The notes under the pieces are model-generated. The model was not told where the DNA came from. It ran no database searches and worked only from the letters and a program-made list of their open reading frames with translations. Positions 11,061 to 21,781 of a DNA stretch of 64,000 bases are shown piece after piece. This DNA is from Nageia nagi (lineage: Eukaryota > Pinophyta). Numbering within the stretch: position 1 is the stretch's first letter; the number at the start of each line of letters is the position of its first letter. A program made the position numbers and the translations under genes. Where the stretch lies: NCBI GenBank assembly GCA_050084985.1, contig JBITNC010000001.1:179738001-179802000 (forward strand), given 5' to 3'.

Positions 11061-13145
11061 GGAATCTTTGATAGTAGAGTTGCCAATAATGTATGTAAAA
11101 ACTTTATGAATTTCAAACTAGTAGGTCGAAGTCCTACCTAAAATCCCTAGATAAAGTTTACTATTGATTGACCTAATGTAATGGATGAATTATTCTTGTT
11201 TAACTAACATAAGTCTTATATGCAAGATAAAAATTGGTTGTAAATTGATCATGAAGGTTGGCTCTTTATCTATTAGGCTTTTGAGTTTAAGGGATAGAAA
11301 GATAAGAATTAGAAATGTATAAGGCTAAAGAAGGTTAACTAGTACCACTACAAGCATCAAAGGATTTTTGATCCTTTGTACAAATAATGTTCAAATTTCA
11401 TAGTCATAGGTAGTCCTATCTATTTGCATTAGTAAAATGACTATAATACCTAATAGTCACAATCAAATCCATGCATGAATTCCTTCCTAGGAGGTGTGCA
11501 ACTATTAGCAACAAACCTAGAGAGATAAAGATTTCATACACAACCTAAGAGGGAAAATAGTATGAGTTCATCATCCCAAAATACATATAATAATTTTTAG
11601 AGGGTAATATTTAACATAAATATCTAATCTTTTATTTAGCAGAGGTCAATTGTATTTATAGAAAATTTTACAAGACCCAATATGGCTTTCCTACCAACTA
11701 AATTAATTACAAATTGTGAGTTATATACGTTCATTGATTACAAAATAAGACCTATAAATATTTTGATAGATATTTACATATTCTAGGTATCAAATATTGA
11801 ACAAATCAAATTGATTCATTACAAAATGATAAGATTTCCCCTATATTATTGATCTAAATGTACAAGTCTTATCCTAAAGTATTTTATTATAAATTCCTCT
11901 ATTATCATGCTATCAAATGATATCTAATTTATGTTAGGGTTTGCTCTTAGAAAATCATGTATTTGTAGTTGTATTCTCTTTGTATTTTATTTCCTTTAGA
12001 GTTATTATAACATGGTTTGATCATGTTTGATCCTTTCCTTTGATCATACTTTCTTCAAAAGTGTAGTTGTAGGAATTATTATGTCAATCCTAGTCTAACT
12101 ATCCAATTATGTACTTCAAATCTAGTTAGTTGATCATCTGATAAACTTATCCCTTCATATTTTGATGCTAATTTAACATACAAGATAATTTGATGGTTTG
12201 AAGCTATTATAGAGTTGATTATTGAGTTTAGAGTGAATTTGTATCCTTCTTGATAAAATTTGCATCAATTCCAATTGTTGAAGATAATTTTGTAGTGTAT
12301 TCTATAACAATTTGTAATGCATAGCTAATGTAAGCACCTTATAGAGTACAAATTGAGTCTCTTAGGATATGTGGTAGCTTTCTAGGCCTCCTTTATGTAT
12401 TGGATTTGGATGATTTGAGGTGGATGATCTAAGGTGCAAAGTCCTTGAAGATATAATTACAATTCTGGATTATAGAGAGACATGTGGTAGCATGTGATAG
12501 GGTATTGAAGTGTACACCTTATGTTAAATGATTTCATATTATGAAGTGAGATTTTTAATGAATTTAGGGTGTTAATATACCATGATGATGTAAGCCTCCT
12601 TTGAGGTGCATATTTGCTTATTTTTCTTACTTTTCTTAAGTACAGAGATAACATTGTGATGTCATCTTCTTTTGGAGTATGGATTTTCTATTATTTGAGC
12701 ATAAATTTTCTTAGATACTTTACATTGTAGAATAGGTTTATGATGTCATAGGAATTCAAATTTGGATGTTGGCTGATTTAGAATGCGTAATAGACCAAAC
12801 TCCTTCATTCTAGGGTCAGGAGGTATGCCAATGATGTCACTATTTGTGGAATGCATATTATGCCTAAGTTACATTCAAAACTTGTAGATAAGCAAAAAGT
12901 AAGGAAATAATATCTGAATTGGTGAATATGAGTGTAGATTGAGAGATTTTAAATATCTAATATTTAAAATTATAAATTATACTAATGCATCATGGATTGA
13001 TCATAAATTTAAACAAGATATTCATCCTTAAAAGAAATAAATGAAATTAAAGCATAATCATAGTCATACACAACATTAGAGCCTAAAAAAATACAATCAT
13101 CTGATTTTTAAATTAAAAATATTGTGTACAAAATAATTTCTATAG
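11061..13145. other. Possible LTR region of the minus-strand Ty3 element
   Basis: Non-coding AT-rich DNA between the 5' side of the minus-strand element and the abrupt start of the chromovirus LTR homology at about 13146. By position it could hold the 5' LTR of the minus-strand element, but I found no matching copy left of 5073 and no clean TG/CA boundary. Confidence 0.3.
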
Positions 13146-16100
13146 TTTTAAGCAAAGGTATATGAGGAGTCTATATCTCAAACCTTGAAAAGGAATACTC
13201 CTTGTCCGCTAACTATGGGAAAGACTTCACTTATCATGTAATAGTTGTGGAAATCTAAAATTTCATATGTTTATACCTACCTATGATTTTTTTATGCATT
13301 AATGATATTTTGTAGATAAGTTTTTTATTGAAAAACCTTAAATTTATTTTTATAATGGATATTTGAGAGTACAAAAACCCATATATATAGTATAGCTATA
13401 AATGTTTATAAAGATTGAATGTCATGTCTATAGGATATAAGTCATTTCAATTGGTCCTAATGGTATTATGATTCTTAGGTGATGACTTATATGGTCTTTA
13501 TCCTGAGAATAGACAAAGTTTTTCATAATTCTCTTTTCTAAAGTGTATCTTATAGATCAATAATGGTTTTCTCTTTATATGTGTGTGTGTGTGTGTGTAT
13601 GTGTGTGTGTGTGTTTGTTTTTACCAATATGTCTCTGTAATGGATGAGCATTCTATGCTATAGTTCTATGAAAGAAAAATTATAGTGCTATATGGAATTA
13701 ATGTGATATTTTTGAAATTAATCCTTGTAAATACTACTAATGTATCCTTCAATGTTGCATCAGTGTTTATGGCTCACCACCACTTTAGGGAAAAAAAATA
13801 AAACTATTTGGTTCCAAGATATCATTTATAAAACATGGGCACTCAAATTTATCCACATCTATTATTGATAAGTTGTCTCAATCTCTTTTATAATAATTCA
13901 ATGTCAAAGAGCCTCCATATCTCTGCGTTGAATTTGAAGATATTATGAAAATCATCTCACCATTTTCATTAATCATTAAACACTCAAGATATCATTAATG
14001 TTATAATAAAGTCACACAAATATGAAACCCAACATGCACATGAGCCATTAATGTGTAGATAAAATGAGTGTCTTGACAATCATGGATGTTTTTATAATTA
14101 TATTTAAATTTTTATTTTACATGAAGTTTAATGTTTTCACGCCATTAGTTAGTATATGAAAATAATGTTTTATTGGTATCATTATATTATTCATGGTGAT
14201 GAATTATATTTATCAATTTAATTTTAAATCAAAAAATTATTTGAAATATGGTGAATGGTTTGAATTTAATATTTAGAAGAAAGGTCAATGCTTATAAAAT
14301 TATTTATTAACAATTCTCCAAGGTTATATGAGGTGACTTATTGGAATGAGCTAGATATCGTTAATATAGTTATGAATTTTAGTTACCAAATCAAATTGCT
14401 ATTTGTAAAATATTTGAGCTTATTAATTTAAGGATATAATAATGTTTTATGAAATTATGGTTTATTCATATGATAATCTCTAAGATTAGATGATGTGACT
14501 TTAGTTATTGAGATTAGTTTAAAACATTGAATTACTCCATGATTGACAAAGAGAGGTAGTCTTTGATTAAGACTTAAATCCTCTCAAGATCAAGATGGAG
14601 TATTACTTTTCTACTCTTGGAATAGAATTGTATGATGTGATTTATATTATGATATAATACATCTAGGGTTATGATGAATATCATTAAATAAAAGAGTTTT
14701 CCTAATCCTCAACATACTCCAAACCCAATCCTAGTACTACAACCTACAAGTATTGGTTATGTTAGTTGTTCATATGGAGATGGAGATGACTAGCCTTGGA
14801 GACTCTAGTGTGCAAGAATGATTTGAATACCTCTTGCAATATAGTTAATAATAGTGATGAATTTGAATATAGGGTTATTTCCATTGTAAACTTAACAAAC
14901 ACTATATGTTATTTGTATGGAAACTCAAATGTTCACTAATGTATTGTATGTAGACCATTTTGATGTACTAAGTCATTTGTGTAAGATTAAAAATATTATT
15001 TTGGGGATTCATAAACTATCATTTGACTTATCTCATGAGCCAATTACTTATTATGGTTATTCTTGGCTTGATGTAATTATAAGACCTTCTATTGAAATAA
15101 ATGATATCATTCATTTATATTTTAAAGTCGATTCTTCTTAAACTTGAAGAAATAATGATAGAGTTAAAGAGAAAGGATTTTGATATAAGGGATAAAAGTG
15201 AAAAAAATATTAGAAATAATTTTGATATATTTATTTAAGGATAATAGTATACTTTGGGAATACTAATATTAAATTATATAATAACATATTATGAACCTAT
15301 AAGTCAATACATCTTGGTTGAATATATTTACAAACACATGAGGTGGTGAAAGAAACTTAAACCAAGATTGAATACTAAGTTAAATTTAAAGTTTAACTAA
15401 GGGTATAATTATATTTAAAAATGTTATAAACCTAGATATTAGGTTTAATATCATGAAAAAATGATATTGATAAAATAACCTTGGAATAAATGAAAAGGTT
15501 TGGCCAAGTATAATAATTGGATAAGCATACTAATTGATGACATAATAAACTAAAGTTATTGTTTGAAAACCTATCAGTTATCAAAAGGCTATGACTTTTG
15601 ATATCTAAAGGAAATAAAAAAACATTTTTTGTCATAATTATACTAAATGAAAAAGAGAATTGTAATAAAAAAATTCTCTAGGTGAGGATCACTCTATGCC
15701 ACACTCCCTTGCTAAGAGTAGTTGCTCTTAAAATATTCTCAAAACTTGTTAATATCTCTTGCAATATTGTACTTATAAATTATTATCCCTTTTGTCTTAT
15801 TGTGAATGTGGTATTATTGAATTCATATACTATTGAGTATATTCTATGCTATCTACTTGAGTACGCTTTATTTTGTATCTTCTCATGTACACTTAAAATG
15901 ATTAATACCATTGTTTAATTAATATGCTTAATTATTAGTATTTCAATTGATGCCTAATGAGATGTGGTTTATTTTTAATGCAATGATTAGATTGTAATAC
16001 ACCATATTTCTTGTATCATTAAAGTATATAAACTTAAAATACCAATAATTAGTTTGAAACCAATTATCTTTATGAACAATAGTGTGGGGGAACTTTTATC

Positions 16101-16806
16101 TTACAAATTTTGAATTAAAGTGACTAGACAAAATAAACCACTTGAGTATATTTTTTAATATCATTATATCCCTAATATATTAGCATAAGGATTTTAGATA
16201 ACATGGTGGGCCTAATCGATTGATATGGGTAGGCAAGTATTCGATACTCTTGATAGGTTGTCAGTTAGGGGTAGCAATCAATAAAACTATAGTTATTGGG
16301 TGAGGTTAAGTAGAGTCATACCTTCTATGGCTAAGAATTTAATAGTATGACAAATATTCCATAGAGGATAAAGCTATACTCATTTCATATGGAATATTAC
16401 TTAAGAAAATCTATTTGCTCCTATGATTCAAAGGGTTACACATTGGGTGAAGAAGTATAACCTTGTAGATGAGTGTTCCCTTGGGTGATATGGGACCTAA
16501 ATAGAAAACTAAAATGTTGTGACTAGATTTCTCATTGCATAGGTCATGAATGCAAATGATGGGGTCACCTATGTGGCCTATTATAATTGGATGAGCATTA
16601 ATAAGTGAATACCAAAATGTTTTGATTAGGATTGATTAATATAGATTTAACCAATCTTACCATGTGTGTGCTGACTAGCTAGTAGTATTGACATGCTCAT
16701 ATGGATCATTATCTATTCTTAAATCATTAAAGTATTCAAATTAAATTAAAAAAATAGGTCTTAATTTTAGGATTTTGGTAAAGTTAGGTTTAGGTGATGT
16801 ACTACT
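13146..16806 (+). repeat. Left (5') LTR of the chromovirus, 5'-truncated, copy b
   Basis: Similarity to the right LTR (30781-35829) starts abruptly: GTTTTAAGCAAAGG at about 13146 pairs with GTTTTAAGTAAAG near 32277. It continues to the LTR end just before a primer site at 16808. About 1.5 kb of LTR start, including the promoter region, is missing. The two copies differ often by substitutions and indels (by eye roughly one base in five to ten), so the element is old. Short frames inside (14917-15141, 15432-15635, 15682-15918) have no coding support. Confidence 0.75.
13579..13615 (+). repeat. TG/GT microsatellite
   Basis: A dinucleotide GT run interrupted once by an A. The right LTR has an A-rich stretch with a short ATGT tract instead, so the repeat grew after the LTRs separated. 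Confidence 0.85.
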
Positions 16807-16807
16807 T

Positions 16808-16825
16808 TGGTATTAGAGCAAAATT
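16808..16825 (+). promoter_or_regulatory. Primer-binding site of the chromovirus (initiator Met tRNA)
   Basis: TGGTATTAGAGC starts two bases after the LTR end. It differs at one position from TGGTATCAGAGC, the complement of the plant initiator Met tRNA 3' end, and the difference is a C-to-T change. Its place directly after the LTR confirms plus orientation. Confidence 0.8.
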
Positions 16826-16883
16826 TCAAACTCTCAGGCCTATGGTTCATGATTCTTTTATTGTAAGAGTTTAGGAAGTTGAA

Positions 16884-18130
16884 ATGAGTATGATTGAGCC
16901 TAATACAACACCATTTTTTGGACTCATATTATAGCACCCCCAAGATGTGTTACAAAAGCTTTAAGGAAATTGCCACAAGGGTTGATGCATGGTCTTCCTA
17001 TGAATATTACTGCCAATGTTAGAAATAATAGAGGAAAAGGCTAAAGGAAAGAATGCAAGAGCTAAAAATGTGATAAATGTTAGGGCAAAGAATAATCATG
17101 AAATTGAGAGTTTTGCTTATCATTCCACTTGGAACAACAATGGTGAGGAATCCATTAGGAGACTATAATAATAAGTTATAGAGAAATAAGAACTCATCAA
17201 TAATATGTTAAATCAATAAACAAGTCTTCCACAAGAGGAACCCATTCAAGAAAAAGCAACATCTACTGAGATAAATGATCAAATTCAAGAAAGAATTGAA
17301 TATAAGCTTACCTTGGATATCAAGAAAGATCAAATTATAAATTTTAACTAAAAGTAATAAGATGAATAGGCTAATATCTAGTTAGAATAAGAATAAATAT
17401 ACTTCTCCATAAAGAACCTATCTATTGATACCAAGACTATATGGGCTACTTATAATTTTCAAGACATTGCATTAGAATGGTCTCCCAAGACTATATGGTC
17501 TACTTATAATCATCAATTCTAGGTAGGGGATACCTATGTTTTATCAAATAAATCATCAATTCATAAATTATAGGTATGGTCTATCTCAAATGGTGGGAAT
17601 TTATTGCAACCTTTCATAAACAAATCATCCCATAACTATATTATAATAGGAAGTATGATGAATATTATACTTTATAGCAAGGATCCATGAGCATGCATAG
17701 TTACCACTAAAAATATTTTAGGTTACTTAAATATGTCCTTGAAGAAAAGAATCATATGAAGGTACTTATATTAATTTTTGGGATAGATCCCAAGATTAAG
17801 ATTATGGTAAATATGTTAAGCCCTAAGTTGCTTGAGGAAGCATATGATCTTGCAAAGAGAAAAGAAAGAAACTTAGGTATAAAGAAAACCTTTGTGAACT
17901 ACAATCTTCTGGATAAAATGGACAAGGAAATATTCTAAAAGAATAAATATGTAAGATTATTGAAATGGTACAAATAATAACAAGCCCAACAACTAAGTAA
18001 CAAGAAAATTAAAGATAACAACCATAATTATCTTAATGATAGAAATCCACCCAAGTTTGAGAAAAGGTCTAGTAAAAACAATAATAAAAAGAACTTCCAA
18101 AGGAAGAATCAATAATTTTAAAAGGAGAAT
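16884..18130 (+). pseudogene. Chromovirus gag (decayed)
   Basis: An ATG at 16884 opens a short frame (MSMIEPNTTPFF) soon broken by stops. Further on, 17756-17938 is open for 60 codons and includes FGIDPKIKIMVNMLSPKLLEEAYDLAKRKE, split by me here only in description, which fits the end of a plant Ty3 capsid domain (a G-L/I-x-P-x-I-x-x-x-V block, then L-E-E-A-Y-x-L-A). A basic Lys/Asn-rich stretch follows (about 18040-18130), but no intact CCHC knuckle is visible. The product would have been the capsid that packages element RNA. Boundaries are approximate. Confidence 0.65.
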
Positions 18131-18180
18131 CATGGTCAAGGGAATGGAATCCAAGGGTCTAGAACTAAAAGTTAAGGGTA

Positions 18181-19620
18181 CTGTACTATAGATTAGTTAA
18201 GGGAATGGAATCAATATTTTATTAGATTGTGGTACTATAGATAGCTTCATTTCTAATTCTTTAGTTAGAGATATGGTTAAGACACTAGACATTTTGATAA
18301 ATGTATGGAAAGTTGAGTTTTGATTTAGAAAAATACCTTATTAAATAATGTTTTAGAGATATTGAGATAGAGTTACCTAAAGGAACTACTATTTGGGACT
18401 TGTATATAGTCTCGTTAGCCTCTTATGACATAATTTTCAACATGGATTGGTTAATGGATCATAAGGCCTTAATCAAATTTCTAAAAAGATGGTAGAGTAT
18501 ATAGATGATTCCTAAATAATATATAGGTTTCATAGTGATCAAGGGCCTTTCGAACCCTATTTGATCATAGACATGTAAATAAATAGGAACATAAGGAAGA
18601 GGGAGATGATATATGCAATTAAGGTTAAAGATGTGGAACAAAATGAGAAGGATATAGAGGTGTTAAATAAGTATCATTTGTTATAGGAATATCAAGATGT
18701 ATTCCTTGATGATCTACTAGGTTTTACTTCAAAATGAGAATTTGATTTCCCAATATATTTGGTACCTAGAATAGAGCCTATTTCTAAAACTCTATATAGG
18801 ATGAATACCATTAAAATGCAAAATTTAAAGGTGCAATTGTAGGATCTATTAGAAAAAGACTTGATTAAACCTAGTGTGTCTCCATGGGATATCTAGTGCT
18901 ATTTGTAAAGAATAAGGATGGTACATTAAGGTTGTGCATTGATTACATAGTGTTGAACAAATTCACTATCAAAAATAGGTATATCCTACCTAGAATTGAT
19001 GGTTTATTTGATCAACTTAAGGATGCTAATATCTTTTAAAATATAGACTTAAGTTCAAGATATCATCAATTAAGGATAAAGATTTCATATACTCATAAGA
19101 TAAATCTTAAAAGTAGGTACATGTATTATGTGTTTATGGTACTACCCTTTGAGTTTATCAATGTCCTTGCAACTTTCATAAATTTAATGAATATCATATA
19201 TCGAGAGTATCTTGATAAGTTTATGTTGGTATTTATTGATGATATTCTTATATGTTTGAGAAATAAGTAGGAGCATAACCATCATGATGTTGTGCTTAGA
19301 AGTATTAAGAATAAATCAATTACATGGAAAACTATCAAAATGTAAATTTATGTTTCAAAAATTCAATACTTAGGCCATATCAATTTTGCAAATGGTATTT
19401 CAATTGATCCTAAGAAAGTGGAAACAATAATGAGTTAGATTATGCTAATAAATATGACTGAAGTGTATATTTGTATAGGGTTAAATAGCTACTATAGAAG
19501 GTTTGTCAAATATTTTTCAAAAATAGCTAATCCCATAACTAGCCTTCATAAAAAGAATAAAGCCTTCAAGTGGATAGAAAAATATGAGAAAGCTATTTCT
19601 ATTTTGAAATAAAAGCTCAC
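18181..19620 (+). pseudogene. Chromovirus pol, first half: protease, RT, start of RNase H
   Basis: Protease: about 18210-18290 reads ILLDCGTIDSFISNSLV, a retropepsin active site with Cys in the usual Ser position of D-S-G-T. RT: about 18770-19560, with [51 protein letters not shown] and the active site FIDD at 19232-19243 in various frames. The RNase H module starts near 19560 (AFKWIEKYEKAI, then LTT) and is cut by the copia insertion at 19625, continuing at 28873. Stops and frame changes are numerous; the gene is dead. Confidence 0.8.
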
Positions 19621-19625
19621 TACTA
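19621..19625 (+). repeat. Target-site duplication TACTA, left copy
   Basis: TACTA directly precedes the copia LTR and is repeated exactly after the other LTR (28868-28872). Removing the element with one copy joins the chromovirus RNase H coding in frame (KLTT before, PIFNIPNP after). Confidence 0.92.
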
Positions 19626-19854
19626 TGTTGGACTTTGAGTGACACTGAGAGGGGGGGGGTGAATCAGTATATATAAAAGTAATCAATTTAATCTTCTTAA
19701 ATAACGATAGATTAAAAACCAGAGAAAACTAAGCAATCACACCAGTACATCACACAACACCAGATGTAACGAGGTTCACCAGATTGGCTACATCCCCGAA
19801 TATGACTGCTTGGACACCAATCCAAATCCAGCCATTAAAGAAAGCTTACAGAGT

Positions 19855-20069
19855 CACAGCACCAACTGTGAAGGGTAGCACCGACTACCACTCTGAGAAT
19901 GGCAGCACCAACTGCCTGGAGCACCAACTCCAGCTCTCAAACTCACAGCACCAACTGTGAAGGGTAGCACCAACTACCACTCTGAGAATAGCAGCACCAA
20001 CTGCCTGGAGCACCAACTCCAGCTCTCAAACTCACAGCACCAACTGTGAAGGGTAGCACCAACTACCAC
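19855..20069. repeat. 89-bp tandem repeat in U5 side of 3' LTR, 2.4 copies
   Basis: Units start at 19855, 19944 and 20033 (CACAGCACCAACTG...), the last one partial. Within each unit the shorter word AGCACCAACT recurs several times, so the repeat grew from a smaller motif. The same array is at 27149-27363 in the other LTR. Confidence 0.9.
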
Positions 20070-20389
20070 ATATCAAGCACCCACTTGAGACATCATTCAA
20101 GATGAAAGAAAGAATACAGTTCTAGAAGACCCTCAATGGTCTAGCTCTAATGCTCACGGCATACACTTCGGATACTTCACTTTACACACAGCACTTGCTT
20201 CCACTCACTTCTCTGCTCATCACACTCATGCAATTACCTGCGTTTGCATACTTTACTTCACGCACTTCTCATCACACACTCCGCACACACTTTGCCTCTT
20301 TTCACCCTTTTTATCCCACACCTTTTACACCTAGAAACCAACTCTTATATCTGCATATCCCACTACTTGCTTCACTTATTCCTTTAGCT

Positions 20390-20630
20390 GTAAACTCTCA
20401 GCTACTACTCTCCTCGAGCTATGCACTCATAACTTCTTCTATCCTTGAGCTGTGCACTCATTACTTCTTCTCTCCTCAAGCTGTGCAATCTCAACTACTG
20501 CTTTTCTCAAGCTGTGCACTCATTACTTCTTTTCTCCTCGAGCTGTGCAATCATAACTTGCATTGTCCTCCAGCTGTGCAATCTCAGCTACTTCTCTCCT
20601 CGAGCTGTGCACTCATTACTTCTTGCCATG
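20390..20630. repeat. Degenerate ~32-bp repeat with GAGCTGTGCA core
   Basis: About seven copies of a C/T-rich unit built around CTCCTCGAGCTGTGCACTCA, each ending in ATTACTTCTT or a variant. It is the reason for long open frames on the plus strand here. The matching array in the other LTR is about 27684-27924. Confidence 0.8.
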
Positions 20631-21573
20631 TCCACACTGTTCACACTGCAACTCTCTGCTCCTTTTCTTACATCCATTTTTCACATTATTCCTGTACTTA
20701 ACCGTTACACATCAAGAACACTCCTAGAAACTGTTCCTGTCATTATACGTTATCAACAGAATCCTTGTTTGTAACTGACGAACGCCTTTATTTCTCAGAC
20801 AGAGTTGTTTTGACAAGTATACCTCTTTCTTCATGAATTTCAGCTAATTCCGGATTCTTTTATTCTTCACTATGGTGTTTCTTACGATTCCGGACCCTTT
20901 GTCTTCTTCATGATAGCTTTTCTGATAATTCCGGACTCTTTTCCTCGCTTACCGGATGTTTGCTATATATATTGTGATGTCATCATTCCCTGGACTCCGG
21001 AAATAGAATAAAACGCTTTCCTCATGATGTCATCATTTCCGGACCTTCGCCTATGGTCATTTATCTCCGGACTTTGAATTCCTTTACCATGATGTCATCC
21101 TCTTCGGACACTTGTCTCCGGACTTTTGTCTCCGGACTTTTAAATCTCTCTTTACCGATCTCATTTCTGCATTCCGGAATGCTTTGTTCGCTGACTCCGG
21201 CTCTTTGATTATTCTTTGCTGACCTCATCGTCTCCGGAACCCGGTTCCATTCACAAATGTGAACATCGTTCTCCCCATGACATCATCTCTTGCTTTCGGA
21301 ATGTTTTACTCGTTGGCTCCGGCTCTTTGATCGCTCCTTGCTGACCTCATCACTTCCGGACTCCGGTTTTGAGTGAAAGCCCGAAATCGCTGACGTCATT
21401 TCTTCCGGAACTCGGTCAACCAATCACACTTCTCTTCCGGAACACAGTTAGACCTCCGGAACCCGACCAAACAGTCTCGCTTCACTTCCGGAACTTAGTT
21501 AATCCTCCGGAACCCGATCCATATCTTGTTGACAACAATTACAATCACACTTCTCAATCACACATACTCAACA

Positions 21574-21587
21574 ATCTCCCCCTTTGG
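21574..21587 (-). promoter_or_regulatory. Polypurine tract next to the 3' LTR
   Basis: On the minus strand CCAAAGGGGGAGAT abuts the 3' LTR start. This purine run resists RNase H and primes plus-strand DNA synthesis. Three more AGGGGGAG cores lie upstream at 21658-21665, 21696-21703 and 21751-21758. Confidence 0.85.
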
Positions 21588-21781
21588 AATTGTTGGCAAC
21601 ACCATTAACACCACTTGATCAGATACAAAATGATCAGATACAAAATTCAGGACACTTCTCCCCCTTTGTCAACAATAACAAAGGGCATTGACAGACTCCC
21701 CCTGAGTCCATACACTACATTCTCAGGAAATAGAAAAGAAAAAATAAGTACTCCCCCTGAGAAGGCGACGTTCCGAGCCAG
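21588..21781 (-). other. 3' untranslated spacer with extra purine tracts
   Basis: This ~200-bp stretch lies between the polyprotein stop codon and the final polypurine tract. It contains three further AGGGGGAG cores (minus strand) and no ORF, so the element carries no env-like gene. Confidence 0.7.

Larger units (their letters stand above)
19626..21573 (-). repeat. 3' LTR of the young copia element (1948 bp)
   Basis: It begins TGTTGGACTT and ends ACTCAACA on the plus strand, so a short TGTTG/CAACA inverted repeat closes it. In element orientation U3 is at the right. It holds three repetitive zones: 89-bp tandem repeats (19855-20069), a ~32-bp degenerate repeat (about 20390-20630) and a palindrome-rich U3 array (about 20842-21518). 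A run of nine G (plus strand) lies near the left edge. Confidence 0.95.

Noticed and set aside
19668-19679. A plus-strand TATA-like TATATATAAAAG near the copia LTR edge
   Set aside because: It would read against the element and lies at the U5 edge; no plus-strand transcript or gene follows.
20150-20701. A 183-codon plus-strand ORF in the copia LTR, repeated at 27444-27995
   Set aside because: It is antisense to the element, consists of Leu/Ser/Thr-rich wording generated by the C/T-rich 32-bp repeats, and its identity in the two LTRs follows from LTR identity, not selection.
21369-21608. ORFs at 21369-21608 and 28663-28914 with repeated PPEPD
   Set aside because: They are antisense readings of the TCCGGAACCCGA repeats in U3 and run over the LTR boundaries.
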